Part shown: one piece after another, positions 25,847 through 38,848 of the stretch | Numbering within the stretch: the stretch's first letter is position 1 | How the letters are laid out: the number at the start of each line of letters is the position of its first letter | NCBI GenBank assembly: GCA_025677825.1 | Contig: JAIXMO010000039.1 | Span: 186,001-250,000 of the forward strand | Length of the DNA: 64,000 bases | Reading direction: 5' to 3' | DNA from: Helicostylum pulchrum | Taxonomy: Eukaryota > Mucoromycota > Mucoromycetes > Mucorales > Mucoraceae | Position numbers and translations under genes: made by a program | Notes under the pieces: generated by a model | What the model was told of the DNA's origin: nothing | The model's input: the letters and a program-made list of their open reading frames with translations, nothing else | The model's database searches: none

Positions 25847-28264
25847 TTAAGCTTCACAATGAGAAGGAAGTGAGTAACTTTCAATACGTTGTTCAATCCA
25901 GCCTCTCTTTTCAAGTCTAGCACCGGGACCAAGACCACGTTTAGCAAAGGCACGATAGATATCACAGTGATATTCACCGCCAGTTAATTGCTTTTCAGCT
26001 TCCAAAATAGCATCTCGAGCAGAAATAAAGTTAGGGTTACAGGGCTGTAACTTTAAGCCATCGATTACGAGTTGCATAGCCAATGTATTACCGTATGATG
26101 TGATATGAGTACGGACTTTACTAAGTTCATCTTCATCCATAGCAGTTTTATAACTGTTATCAGGAACAGGAGGGAACCATTGACTGGTATAACCTAAACG
26201 ATCAACGAGGTTCCAGTAGACTTCATACAACATTTCGGCCCATACTTCTCCCTTGGCATGAACACCCCAATAATCAAAACGATCCATAATACGGTACGTA
26301 CTAGGGTTCGTGGCATTGGAAGTAGAGTACTTGTATTTACGAATGCCATCACCACCATTGGAATAATCACCCATACCAAATTCGACATCATGAGTATAAC
26401 TTTCACGCATACGAATAGCGGTAGCTACAAAATCACCCCAGCCTTCACCCATACCACCGGCTTCACCCCAACCAAGACAATTAGAGTTCATGGGACCACC
26501 TGTGAGACGAATAGAGACACCGTGTGTATATTCATGAATGACAATACCACTTTCAAAGTCGCCATCTCGCATAGGGTTTGTTTGATCCCAAATATACATA
26601 CGCATTTTTCCGTGTTTGCCATCGGGAGGAGTAGCAAAATTAGCATTGTTACGACCTGATTTAGTGTTAGTCTATTATTTTTCTGCATAATATTATAAAA
26701 GGATAAAATTAGTTTTTATGCCTCACCTGATCCATCTTGTGCATTAGCAATCACAGCGTCGCCATCGCCCTCTCCTTTTCCACGTCCACGACCAAGGTTA
26801 TCTTGTTGGAAGTTACCTTTTTATTTACAAAAGAAAAAAATTCAATTATTATGCATACGTTTTAACAAACAAATAATAATAAACTTACCAGCCTTCTCAT
26901 CAAAGCCATATCGATGGAAGAAATCATGAGCAGTGTTACACCAGTAGAATAAGTTAGTAACTGCGGCGTCTTCATAAGCCTTGGGGTCATCCTTTTCAAA
27001 ATCAGCTTTGAAATCAAAGCTAATGTCGCCATTCTCTTCAGAGACACCACTAGGACGATAATTATTTTGCCAATCGTTACCGCCATCGGGATTAGTATGA
27101 GTATAAGCATTATTACCGATAGTAACATTGTATGTCTTGGCACCGTTAGCAATGGTACCTTGTGCATGCCAGCCATCAGGACTAGCCCATTTATCATAAG
27201 GGTCAGTAATGATCTTTCTTTCAGAGTCATTAGGATCATTGTTACCAAAGGGGATAACGTTATATGAAGCAGCACTAGATACCCAATCAATCAAACCAAC
27301 AATCGTACCATCATGAGCATTGACGTAGCCATTATACCAGTTATCCTGTAACTCGTATTGTAAATCCCAAACCAGTTGAAGTTCACCCGTTTCTTTTTGA
27401 ACGTAAGCTTGACGTACTTCAACAGGAGATAAAGCAAATGGAACATTGTCAAATTTGAAAGCGACTTGTTCTTCATTATGTTTTTGGAAAGAAGTTGTGA
27501 CGATAAAGTTATCTGGAATCAAATAGTTTACTACAGTAGGATCAGGAAGAGATGACTTTACAAAGGACATTAAAGACAAGACAGCTTCAGCAGGATTAAT
27601 AATGTCTTGACCATGATTAGAAAAATCATAATCGGATTCTTGTTGTTGATAAATTTGACTTTCTGGAGAAAATACTACCTGCGCAAATGAATTTGAAACC
27701 ATTTTTAAGCCCTTTTGTACTCTCTTTTTGGTGGAGGAGTAAACAAATAAAAAATAAAATTTAGCGTATGCAGGGGGTTCCAACTTTATATGAACTTACC
27801 GAAAGAATAGAGGCATCTTGTTTTTGTGTGTATATTTTTGCGGCACCTTTAGCAAATGAATCACCATAAGAAATAACTTGACCAAAGCGATCAACATTGA
27901 TATTGATATCACCATTCAATACTTCAAGGCCATTGACCTTTTGACGTAAATATACGTGTGTAACACCATTCAAATCAGACTTATACGCACTTTGAACAAT
28001 AAATTCACTGGCAGTAAGTTCCGCTTCAGCAAACGCAATAGCAACATCTTCGGCTTTAGCGCTCAACGTAAAAGAGCTGTAGTCCTTTTGGCGTTGTTGG
28101 AAAGTAGGTGTAGTGTATTCGCGATAAGGCACTTCAGGTCCGAAACTACGCGAAAGACCTTTATGGTATTGTTTACGAGCTAAATCCCCATTATTTACTA
28201 CTGCTCCAAGTGTTGAAGAAGCACCTAGTAATAGTAGTACTGCTGTTGAAATAGAACACTTCAT
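25847..28264 (-). CDS. MEP: Fungalysin-type extracellular metallopeptidase (M36)
   Basis: Secreted zinc endopeptidase that degrades extracellular protein. Four exons (27800-28264, 26889-27678, 26727-26816, 25847-26655) give 717 aa, somewhat longer than ascomycete fungalysins. A clear signal peptide (KCSISTAVLLLLGASSTLG) starts it, followed by an FTP-type propeptide. The catalytic domain has HEYTHGVSIRLTGG with zinc ligands His at about 489 and 493 and the base Glu at 490; the third ligand is the Glu of GEGWGDF, 30 residues after the first His as in the family. Exon 3 encodes a GNFQQDNLGRGRGKGEGDG loop. The exon 4 acceptor was chosen (AAATCAG) because an upstream TAG acceptor would give a stop. 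Confidence 0.94.
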
Positions 28265-29901
28265 TTTAAAGTAAAAAAAAAAAAAAGAAAAAAGAAAAAG
28301 AAATTTATTTTATTTTATTTTTTTCTGCTTATCAACCCAAAAAAAAAGAGAGAGGACACATGACGATCACCGCATTTACCAAACAGTTCCCATGTATACG
28401 CGTGATACGACTGTGGGTTATTTTTTATCCTCAGTGGCAAGAAGAAATAAGGGACATTTGGACTAATTAGGAACAGCAAACTCAAATACGAGATATGATT
28501 GGATCGTCTGGTGTTTATGTATCAACTCCCACCACGCTTATCAACCATGTTTTAATGACTCCTCAACTGACTGAAAGAATCATGGGAGCTAATGATCCAA
28601 TACATGTACGTATTTCAGATGGCAAAACGTACCTGAGATTTAATATATTTTTATATAGCCCCTATGTATTCCTCTTTTTTTTTATTTAAAAAGTATATAT
28701 ACACACACACACTTTACACACTGACTTGTTGATTGGTCTTTGTATAATTCAACTGGCGCGTAGGTAGTAGTAGTGTTTTTTATTTTTATTTTTTCGTATC
28801 AAATTAGAACTTATTCATCCACATGCATTATTTTAGATAATTTAACACACTTTTTTTATATTTTGCACCTGATTTCATTTACATTGTCTGTTAGTTTTAT
28901 CTATCTGCTTTTTTTTTGTTTTTTTGTTTTTACATAATAGTGATCTTCATCTTGCTTGACATGTGTGTGCCTAACAAAAGAAACTTTATCAAGGTCAACA
29001 AGAATAACAAGTAGCATGACAGCGATGTAACATCTACATGAGGTAATTTATGCAGATTATTTGCTTAAAAGTTAGTAACACAAACTATCTGCGCAAGAAA
29101 AAAACTTGTCTTAGCATATTTTTCATTGGTTATTGAAATGGCGTGCAATGTTTACACTGATAGAAAATCATTCTATTCATTAATATAATTTTGTTAAACT
29201 GTTTTAAAAAGAAATATGTACATTTTGAACAACAACAAAAAGATAAATAGATATACACAAGGCTTCTTTTTTATTAGTTAAAAAAATGATGAAATAGTTA
29301 ATCTACTTTTGTTGAAAGCTGCAATTGTATAATATTCGTAAGATATTGAAACAATTGCAATTTCGACCTGAGTTGTCTCTCCAATAAAAGACGCAAGCTT
29401 ATTCAATTACGTATTCTTTGTTTCGTCAGCTTCCTTTATAATCAACAAAAAAAGAACGAGCCATTTTATTTATAAATAGAAAAAGAATTGAGTAACACAT
29501 GCTATGTATAAACACAAATATATAATTCAATTGCTAATGGTTCCCTTTCTAAGCAAGAAATAACTAAAAGAGGGTGTCTGCTTTCCAACCAAGCCTTGTT
29601 GGTTTGTTTAGAAGTTCTGATTCTATAGAAAGTTTTTATAAAACATCCAACATTACGATATCGTTTTTTTTTTCATCTAAGATTACGACTATTAAAACTG
29701 TAACAAAGAAGATGATACGTCTTGACATATGTCTCTGCTTATATAATTATTATTGTTTTTTTAAAAAAAACACAACATAAAAACAAAACAAAAGAGAAAG
29801 CAAGGATATATCTTGTGTATTATAGATCGAAAAATATACTAATATAAAGTTATGTTTATTTGCATAATAAAGATTTTTTTTTAAAGTTTTATTATCCCTC
29901 A
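28265..29901. other. Intergenic, fungalysin promoter to SCAI 3' end
   Basis: AT-rich. A frame at 28495-28689 (+) starts MIGSSGVYVSTPTTLINHV and looks somewhat protein-like for about 45 codons, then degrades into a hydrophobic AT-rich tail. It matches nothing I recognise and could be a fragment or chance. A short AC run lies near 28702. Nothing else seen. Confidence 0.4.
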
Positions 29902-32741
29902 TCATGCGATTTCCATAGGAGTAACAATAGATGTTGGAGAGGTAGAAATAGGATTAGTATTGACAGGAGTAGGAGCGACATTCACAGTGGGTGCAGCAAC
30001 ATTAATTGAACTTGCATTTGAACCTGGATTGATAATAGTTGCTGTACTTGTAATTGCAATGTTTGTCGTTCCAGTGGTAGTAGCATACGAAGGCAAACTA
30101 AAGTAGGTTCCAACATCTGCAATTGCAGTCAAATCGCCCAACATGGTAACAATTTCTGAAGACACGTATACACTGTCAGGTAATGAAGGAAAAGAACTAG
30201 GAAATGACTATATATCAAAGGTATTAGAACGACATAATCTTAATTGAATCAAATGATTTGGAATTATTTACCTTTTCGTCTTTAAATGAGGAATGATATC
30301 TTAAAAATATACCGCACAATACGAAACGAACAATAAAGTAATACAAAAAGTCATCTGACATGAATCGTTTTACATTTTTATCTACGACAAAAAACATATC
30401 AGCAGTTTGTTTAGAAAAAAGAATAATAAAAAACTTTACCAACAGTTGCATCTGTAATCAAAAGGTCACCAATTGCTTTTTCCATAATAGCGATCTTTTG
30501 AACACACGCGTCCCATTTTTGTTGATCCAAGTTTCCGATATCAGATACCGAGCAGAACCCCAATAACGGTGTATGTAAAAACAGCGTAAACAAGCTACCA
30601 ATTTCACTTTTATCTTGTACTGAAGAAGGGTACTCGATAGGGGACATTAAGCACATGACCGGCTGATCGAATACATTTGGCATATTTTTGAATTCTGTGC
30701 TATTATTACTATCGACAATTAAGAACAATGGTTTTCGCGTAAACGGTACAAGATCAGCTGGATGAAGGCAATGGACAGAAGGCGTTGTTACTGTAGGCTC
30801 TGCCGATGTTGTAGCAGCAGCAGCATTGGTACTTGATGCAACTACATTTGATCCTGCTGTAGAAGAAGCATTATTACTTGCAGCAGCAACAGTAGTGGAC
30901 ACAGCGGTTGCTGGTACTACATTGGCTGAAGAAGTAGTTGCTGATCCAGCCGCCGTGTTACTAGACGGGTTAGCTGCTGTTGCACGATCGGCATTGGTCG
31001 TTATCTTATTACGTTGGTTGGTCACGACACCACCGCCATACCCAGGCACAGTTTGATCAGGGTAAGCACATCCATCAGCTGATAAATATAAGAGCAAGGC
31101 AGAGCCGTCACTGGTATCTTTAAAAGCGGTCGAAATGTATACCATAAGTTGACTTAAAGAAGGTCTATATAACAAATATTTATGAGGATTGGATCTCTTG
31201 TTCGATGGATTGGTATTAGCACCGAGATTAGTACCAGTTGATTTGGTTGCGACAGTAGTGCTTTGTTCCTCTTTTACAGATCCAGCAATGCTTTCGTTTG
31301 CATTAGTATCATTAGACTTTGTCTTTTTTGTTGTAGTGGAAGGGTGTAAAACGTATGGCTCTCGCTCCAATGACTGTAACATGCGGTACATGTCCAAAGT
31401 CAATTCCGAAAACTTGATTTGCTTTTGGTAATTGCCTACTAAAATAGCCTCTTGCAACTTTAATTTACAGACGGAACCTATATTACGTTCAGGAATGTTT
31501 GCGGATAATCGATGCTCAATCTTATCAGGTGTACGATCTAAGTTAATTGGGACCAGCTTCTTTTCAGCTTCAGTAAACGTACTAATTTCTTCTAATACCA
31601 TTTGCCATTCCTTGGCATCAGGTGGTTTGAAACTTTTCGTGTATTCTTCTATTAATCCCTCCAACTCGCTAATAAGTTGTCGTACATTTTCATCCTTGTT
31701 TAGTAATAGGCAAACAATGATGAAACGAGCATAATATCTCATCTTTTTTATCATTAATGCAGAACTAACGAAGGATTTTTTATTTTATTTTTAGCTTTAA
31801 TTTCGTATTTTTTGAGCTATTGAAAAAAAAACTTACTTTTTTACTTCTAGGATGTCTTTAAAGTATTGTCTATCATGAATTGCTTCATAAAACACGTAAG
31901 CCTCATGCAAATAATTGGTTTCACTTGTTCTCAAACTACAAAGAAAAAGAAAAAGTTATTAACCAAAGTAGCTAGTCCAGACTGAATACATACTAATAAT
32001 GATAATAGAGTTGACCAATCTTACTCGCGATTTCTCCTACTTCCCAACGCTTTAACCCGTAATTACTCTTATGCTCCAAAATAGATCTGTGCGTTTGTTG
32101 AAATTTCCACAACTATATCATTTACGTTAAAACTGGATACATGATATTCAAACCAGTTGACGATTACCTTAGTATATACTTCAAATGTCTTTTCAAAGTA
32201 CTAGATAGAGGAGAAAGGTACGTAAGCATTTACTGTATATTGTTGTCAATTTAGTTTAAAAAAAACTTACAGGTCTCCACTGACGGTGACTTCCGGTATT
32301 AGGTAAGTCTCTATTAATTCATATAGGTAAATAAACAGTATATTATTTCTACATGATAAACTACCTTAGCCCACTAAATAGACTTTGACTCTTTTCTAAC
32401 AAATACTGAAACTCTTCAACCAACTTTTGATTCTTAATGACATCTTCGTCAGTTTCATTCGTTTCATTCTCTTCTACAGCTGCGGCATTGGTGGTCGTAG
32501 AAGCATTAGTAGAAGGTACAGCTGCAGTGTTGTCTGTAGAAACTAAAAAAAAAAAAAAAAAAAAAAGTTAGCTAGGTGTAAACTCATTCCTCCTTATTCT
32601 CCTTTCTTTACCTGGAGAAGCTGTCGTACCTGGCTTAATTGTCGTATTATTTACAGTAGAAGTACTTGCCGAACTCTCTTTGTTTGTTGTAGAAGTCTCG
32701 GTAGGTATTGCTAGTCCATTAGACACTGGATTAGGGTTCAT
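29902..32741 (-). CDS. SCAI: SCAI homologue (suppressor of cancer cell invasion)
   Basis: Homologue of the nuclear protein SCAI, known in animals as a cofactor of MRTF/SRF transcription and of DNA-break repair; role in fungi not known to me. Nine exons (32612-32741, 32365-32542, 32271-32310, 32168-32200, 31994-32112, 31837-31935, 30440-31764, 30272-30381, 29902-30207) give 779 aa. Strong matches: YGLKRWEVGEIASKIGQLYY, LRTSETNYLHEAYVFYEAI, KMRYYARFIIVCLLL, KFSELTLDMYRMLQSLE, HKYLLYRPSLSQLMVYIS and LLLYLSADGCAYPD. The family body is interrupted by low-complexity Ala/Thr/Ser inserts (around 31250 and 30790-31000), and the N-terminus and C-terminus are Thr/Asn/Ser-rich. Exons 3 and 4 are only 40 and 33 nt. 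Confidence 0.93.
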
Positions 32742-33065
32742 AGTATCGATAATAACAACAATAAAAAATAAAAAAAAGTCCTGAACTGTTTGACTTTTTT
32801 TACTTTTTTTCTTTAAAAAAAAAGCGTGACGCTCTATAACGAAAGTGATACGCACTTCAAGTATCCCACTTTGAAAATACAATGTTATATGTTGTCCTGA
32901 TATGCTGTAAGGCTCATATAAACTTCTTCTTTTTTTTTTACTAAAGTTTATTGAATGTATTGATAGGATAAGTTCAAATTCCGTATCCTACGGATTTAAT
33001 TTCATCTCAACCCCAAAAAATAAAACGAAAAACAGGTATTCTCCTTCCTCTTTATTATAAACAAA
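32742..33065. promoter_or_regulatory. Shared divergent promoter region SCAI / IRC6
   Basis: 324 bp separate the divergent start codons of SCAI (minus) and the Irc6-like gene (plus), so both promoters must lie here or overlap neighbouring sequence. It contains poly-T and poly-A tracts; no specific operator is recognised. Confidence 0.5.
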
Positions 33066-34124
33066 ATGCTTCGAAACAAGATCTTTGTTACAAGTCAACC
33101 AAAAGGAAGTACTTTACAATTCGTAAAAGGTAGGATAATAAGACTAGAGCGAACTAAAAAAAAGAAAAAAGAAACCCCCTACTGACGTCTTTCCTAGATA
33201 TATTCAAGGTCTCAAATACAGACTTTGATCAAACACTTGTAGATGCTCGTTTAAAAGAAACTGATGGCGACATTGCTGGTGTCTGTATACCTTATGAGAT
33301 GAAAACAAAATATTATACTGCCAAACTGGACTTTTGGTTAGACGAAATCGAAACAACTGCAGTCAAGGAAACCGTTACTGCTTACTGTAAAGAGGAGACA
33401 GAAATCAGTAAAGTTGTCGATGCCTTTGTCTTTCTCTTTGATAAATCAAAGCTGGATACGTTCGATAAAATTAAAGACTGGATCCCGTTTTTAGATCAGT
33501 CGTGTCCAAATATCAAGTTGTGTATAGGTACTAGCTCAAAGGAACCGTTGACAGTGGAAGAGGATGCAACGATCGGTGATTGGTGTCTTAATAACGGAAT
33601 TGATTATGTTGATATGGATGAAACAACAGAAACTCCCATGGATAAGGTCGGTATGGAATTGGCATTGGAGATCCTTCAAACACATTTTTGGGATGGTATG
33701 GTAAAGCTTAACAATGGTATTGCTCGTGATGAAGATTTGCTTCGAGAAATGCAAGAATTGGGACTTGGAAGACATCGGGATATTTTGAAAGTAGACGATG
33801 AAAGTGATGATTTCGGTAAGTAGCGAATGTTGTACGGCATGACACTATACTTAATTTGCGTATAATAGATTTACCTTCTGCTGCTGATGTGAATAAAATG
33901 AGGGATGCATTATTTGGCGATATAGATATAGATGGTGGATTAGATAAGGCATTTGAAGCGATGAAATCTATGAGAGGTAAAATATAACTTAGTCGTCTTT
34001 TTTTTTTTTTTTTATTCACTTACGGAATTCTATTTTAGATCACGGCAAAAACTTATCAGATGAAGAGAGACGTATGATGGCTGCCGAAGTTGCACTCTCG
34101 TTTGCATCTCAGCTTGGTTTATAA
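33066..34124 (+). CDS. IRC6: Irc6 / alpha- and gamma-adaptin-binding protein (AAGAB, p34) homologue
   Basis: Predicted cytosolic chaperone-like protein binding clathrin adaptor subunits. Four exons (33066-33129, 33198-33815, 33869-33976, 34039-34124) give 291 aa. The middle part resembles a degenerate small-GTPase fold as in AAGAB: KVVDAFVFLFDKSK, DWIPFLDQSCPNIKLCIG, WCLNNGIDYVDMD. The C-terminus DLPSAADVNKMRDALFGDID plus ERRMMAAEVALSFASQLGL is the helical tail typical of the family. All introns are short (53-68 bp) and in phase 1. The start ATG opens a short first exon whose MLRNKIFVTS matches the usual N-terminal strand. Confidence 0.88.
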
Positions 34125-34319
34125 ATAAAAAACAATATATTGTACAACATGGTTTTTTTTTTGTTGAAATAAATTTACGAGAATCCAGAAAAAAAACAAA
34201 ATGTACATGTATTCGTCACACAGACATTCGAATTCACTTTTATAAAATTATGTTATATAAAAAAGTAAATGTCAGGCCTTGCTTTCAACTCTAAAATAGT
34301 TAGCTGGTCCAAGCACTGC
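34125..34319. other. Intergenic 3' of IRC6
   Basis: A/T-rich 3' flank. Its right-hand part may be the 3' exon of the spliced minus-strand transcript noted next. No frame of note. Confidence 0.4.
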
Positions 34320-34435
34320 CCTAAAAAAAAGATCTACACTAAAATAAACTCGTTAGCTTCCGTAGAAGAAGTACAAAACGCATATTCACACACTTACAGC
34401 TGATCTCAGAACCATTTGTCATCTTCTCATGTGGC
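34320..34435 (-). ncRNA. Candidate spliced minor transcript (intron with strong signals, no long ORF)
   Basis: Read on the minus strand, an exon-like segment 34398-34435 (acceptor TATAG before it, donor GTAAGT after it) is followed by a 77-bp segment with a strong branch-point-like GCTAAC and a poly-T TTTTAG acceptor at 34321, then a second exon from 34320 downwards. All the hallmarks of the introns in this window are present, but the possible frames are under 40 codons. It could be a micropeptide gene, the 3' exons of a gene I could not complete, or a non-coding RNA. Low certainty. Confidence 0.3.
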
Positions 34436-36562
34436 CTATAAAAGACAACGCTCTGTACGTTACTTTTTGGCTGTATTTGTATCCGATTTTTAAACAGTGT
34501 TATAATAACAAACTATTCTTCTATTCCTTTTCGGCTTACATAATTTTTTAGTATTGCCCGTAGCATCTTTGTGTCATGTGCCTCGAAGCTTTATTTTCAT
34601 TCACGGAAGCTTAAAAGAGTAGTCTAAAAAGGTGTCTTTTTAATCGGTAAAATGGCCATTTAACATTACTTAGTAGTACTCTTACTAATATACGCGCTCG
34701 GGGATGATGCTAATAATAAAAAAAGTATAAAAAAGGTACGGAAAAGGTGAAGTTGCAATTTTTAGGATAATCGCACACCTGCCGTTTAACTACTTTGTAG
34801 GTTATCAGTGAGATTGGTCTCTTTTATTTCAGCAACGATTTTATTCCCGTATGCCTACGCTCCAAAAAGAACAATTCCCTAATTTTACAACTAAAAAAAA
34901 AAGAGCCTGGTACATAAAGATCAAGCAGCTTTGTTCAAAAACTAAAATTTCGATTGACGCGATTGTCAGAACTACACAAACGACTGTTATGCCGATAATT
35001 GGCATTTTAACAGTAAAAAAAAAAAAGTGTTGAAAATCATATTTAACCTTTAATAAAGCATTAGTATTATACCGAGTTTTTTGGTACGACCAAAATAACT
35101 ATATTCTTTTGGTCCCGTTTAGACTTGTCTCCTAGACAAGAAACGGTCAAGTGGTGCTTCCGAGCGCTTTTTTGGGTGATAGAATAGTGGATAGAATCTA
35201 TGCTAGTATATGTACTATCGCTCTATTCCGCTGATGGTTACATGAGCTAGACATTGGCGTCTGCTGAGCGTTTTTTTTACGAACACCATTTTTTTTTTTT
35301 GCTTGCTAAGAAGACCACAATATTCTCTGTCCGCCAGTTAAAATTAACTGCATATAAAAATTAGAGTATTAAATTACGGGGATATTCACGGTCGAAGATC
35401 CCGTAGATTATTCTAGACATGCTCGAATTACCTTTTTTTTTTCTTTATATTTTTAGTTAGCACGCGATCTTTAACCACTTGTACCCCTTCTATATATATA
35501 TATCTTTTTTTTTTTAATACTATAAAAAAAAAGGAGTATAATAGTAACATATATTCTTACAATCAACTAGTAGTAATATCTTGTTTATCAGTAAATAAAA
35601 ATAATAATAATCATTAAAAAAAGAGGTCCCGGTTTGAAGTATGGAATGGGTTTTTTTTACGCCCACCCAAAACGAATATATCAATGAGAATCATTATAGG
35701 ACCCAATAAGGTAACCTGTAGAGTATCTGTCACTACAGGGGCAGCATGTAATGAAGGCCGGGTTGGGTCATTTGCTCTACTATATCAATGAGTAAAAGTG
35801 GTACATTGATTTTTTCTCGTTTTTTGTTTAATGCTAATTATTAGCAAGTACACGTGCTAAGAAGATACTATGCAGGGTTTCCTTTATTTCTTTTTGAAAT
35901 AGATTAACTATGAGTAGTTATCCCGTTAAAAAAAAAGAGATGGATAAGTTATCAATTATTATTTAAGGTTCACGTGCACGCACACAAAATGTAAACCAAT
36001 AATAATCGTAGTACAATTTAAGAAGCATGATGAAACGGGAATAATATTATTCCAATTTGTATAATTAAATTATAATAGAGAAAAACTAAGGGATAGGTTG
36101 TTCCTTTTTTTTAATTTTTTTACATACACGGCGGTGAGCCGGAACAAGCTAAGGTTAAGGTTAACTTTATATTTTATATGTATGCATTCATAACGAGTCA
36201 TTAGTGTGTTATCTTCCCACGCTGTAAGAGCACTTAATCTATTGGCAGTTAAAAAAGGTACCTCTTTTTTGAAATGGTGGAATATTTTTCAGGTACGTGA
36301 CTTTTTTTAAAAATTGTACTTGTGTCGTAATAATTGTTGTTGTTATGAGTGGGTCATTCGTTATATAATATCAAATAAAGTTAGGATATTATATTCTCAC
36401 CCTTTCCCCACATCATATCATCATTCCATATATTTTCAAGGTCCTTTTTTTTTTTTTCGTTCTTATTTTCCACTCTTTTTTTTTTTTCTTTTTTTTCTTT
36501 CGCTTTTATTTTATTTTTCGGCTTGAAATTAATCAAAAAAACAAAGCATTAATCTCACACTC
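34436..36562. other. Long intergenic stretch
   Basis: No convincing gene. A 60-codon frame at 34851-35033 (+) is Lys/Thr-rich and unremarkable. The stretch includes a hairpin flanked by 12-bp direct repeats (35677-35792). The last 150 bp before 36563 are T/C-rich and probably the promoter of the Ecl1-like gene. Confidence 0.45.
35677..35792. repeat. Hairpin-forming segment between 12-bp direct repeats
   Basis: TATATCAATGAG occurs at 35677-35688 and again at 35781-35792. Between them GACCCAA (35700-35706) can pair with TTGGGTC (35763-35769), and inside that CCTGTAG (35715-35721) can pair with CTACAGG (35733-35739). The arrangement resembles a small insertion with target duplication or a structured RNA. 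I recognise no family. Confidence 0.35.
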
Positions 36563-37087
36563 ATGGAACTGAACCTTTGCTTGTATTGTGAAAAACGACT
36601 TGCGGACGATGTAAGTATACATTTATTTTTTATACTGTGTAAATATGCTAAATATATAAATTAGAATATGGCCTTCTGCTCTATTTCATGTCAGTCAAAT
36701 GAAGCATCTAAATCGTATGCTTCTTACAAGTTGTCAAACAATACAATGCAATCACCATCAGTTAGATTATCTGGTAAACCATTACCCACTTACCAAATGT
36801 CTTACCATCGACGACCTTCCTTATCTTATTCAACAAGTACGTCAACTACTACGAGTCATGATGGAAAACAAAAGATACCGATGGATAGACATGCTTCTTT
36901 ATCTACTTCTTTATCAGCCACTCGACCTCCCTTTTTTCTAATGCAATCTTTATCTACTTCTTCATCTTTTTCGTCGTCTATTTCGGACGTATCAGTTTTC
37001 TCAACATCGTGTTCATGCGAAGATAAAGCAGGAAATATTTGTCCTCCCTATCACATCACACGTACGACACATAATATCGCATCTTAA
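36563..37087 (+). CDS. Ecl1-like small zinc-binding protein
   Basis: Two exons (36563-36610, 36665-37087) give 156 aa. The N-terminus carries CLYCEKRLADD followed across the intron by MAFCSISCQ, a CxxC...CxxxC arrangement resembling fungal Ecl1-type life-span regulators, whose small proteins are induced by nutrient stress and extend chronological lifespan in fission yeast. The remainder is Ser/Thr-rich with runs such as STSTSTTTS and SLSTSSSFSSSISD and a second Cys cluster, CSCEDKAGNIC, near the C-terminus. The intron joining the two cysteine pairs supports the model. The function is inferred only from the motif. Confidence 0.7.
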
Positions 37088-38848
37088 AAAAAATAATTCT
37101 TCTCCCACACACACTTTCTCAAGAAAAAAAAACACGCTCATTTATAACCATTCTCTTTTTTATTTCATTTTATGTAATGCCACCAAGTATATATGCGTGC
37201 ATAAGAATTATGCTTTTTTTTTTTTTTTGCCTCTCCATCTCTCCCCAGCCCCAAACCCCATTTTATGTATGTAGATATTTTCTTTCGCCCTCTCTCTCTC
37301 TCTTTTCATATTTATGATTATTTTCATTCACTTTTTGCTATTTTTTTTTCTTTCACTTAATACTTTTCTCTGTTGCTTTATATAGATTTTCTTTTCTTTT
37401 TTGTTGTTGCCATTATTTACCTCTCTCCCTCACTTCTGTTTCTTTCTATATATAAATATTCACTGTGTTATATATTAAATTTGTTATTATCTATCGGTTT
37501 CAAAGTATATACAATTTTTAAAACAAATAATTATTTACCTGATGATCATCACTTGATGTGAATTTTTTTTAACGATTCCCGATTCATTAAATTGTCACGT
37601 ATCCCGCTTTTGATTGAACTTCTCGGGTGGTGTAACCATGTTGGGAAGACAATGCGTATAATGAGTAGTAGTAGTAATTGCGAGAGTGTCAGTTTGTATT
37701 AAAAGTCATGGTAGGTACGGGCATAATAGCTAACTAGTGATTAAGAGAAAAGAAACAAAACCCAGAAAGATAAAATTGTAGGTAGCGTATTCAAAAGAGA
37801 TGTGAGGATTATAAGAATTCTTTTCTAAGGTTGTATTTATACCCTTTTACCAAATAGTGTGATGTAGTTTATACTCAAGAGTTCAGTGAGCTTACGAGTT
37901 ATATATTTTATTGCTCATTACAGGAATACTTAAAAAACCCAATCACGTAATATGCTAATGAATAGACGTATTTAAAGAGCAAGTTTTATTATTCAAAACT
38001 TTACAATTAATAAAAAATAAAAGGCCTGATTTAGTTCAAAATCAACTATGATTTTGTTAACAGAACCAACCACGGGAAGGTACAGGTCACTGAACCCAAA
38101 AAATGCATTTCCAATTAAAAGTAATGAACGAAGAAAAAAGTAATGAAAGAAAAAAGTAGTAGTGAAGAAGAAGAAAAAAAGTAATGAAAGAAAAAAAACG
38201 GGGAGATGGGAAGCTCTGTCGAAATTTACATACCAGCCCTAGCCAAGCCAACACGCCGATATATAAGTTCGAATTAGGGAGCTTCAGTTAGACGGCCATA
38301 TTAAATCTGATACAGGAATCAGGACTTATAGAGGACCACCCATGCAAATGCGAAACTAATCAGCATTTACAATAGGTAACCGCGTAAAAAAAAGCGGCCA
38401 TAAAGAAGAAAAACGTCCCAAGGGAATATTTTATTTAAGTGCTTACGAATTAACTCAAAAATCAGGCGGGTATCAAAAAGAAGTTGCATTTCGGTTGATG
38501 TGCTTGGGCCAATATTATTTATCTATTCATCTGTGTTATATTATTTAATACATCGCAGTTTTACATTTCATCACCAGTGATAAGTGTTGCCAAAAAAAAA
38601 AACGTTTTCAACTCTCTTCTCTACTTCGACAATTCAACAGAGAATGCTGTAGCAAACACTTACCTGCGATCGCAGAAGAGCTTAGAAGATGTCATTTTGG
38701 TGTAACGTTTCACTTATAATGAAAACTACGAAGGAAAAAAAAACACGAACTTGCAAGACTTATTCAAAGCCATTTAACATGATAAAGGATCCAGAAACCT
38801 GCCTAAATATACTTCTGTATTTACAAGACTAGGAGTCGAGAGAAAGTT
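37088..38848. other. Intergenic, no gene seen
   Basis: Begins with the pyrimidine-rich 3' flank of the Ecl1-like gene (CT runs near 37290). A repeat of an AAAAGTAATGAA/AGAAAAAAGTA type recurs near 38120-38190. The block near 38200-38500 is less AT-rich but shows no frame. Possibly old repeat DNA next to the transposon relic. Confidence 0.4.

Noticed and set aside
28495..28689. 64-codon ORF upstream of fungalysin
   Set aside because: The first 45 codons look protein-like, but there are no flanking splice signals or homologue I can name; left as a remark only.
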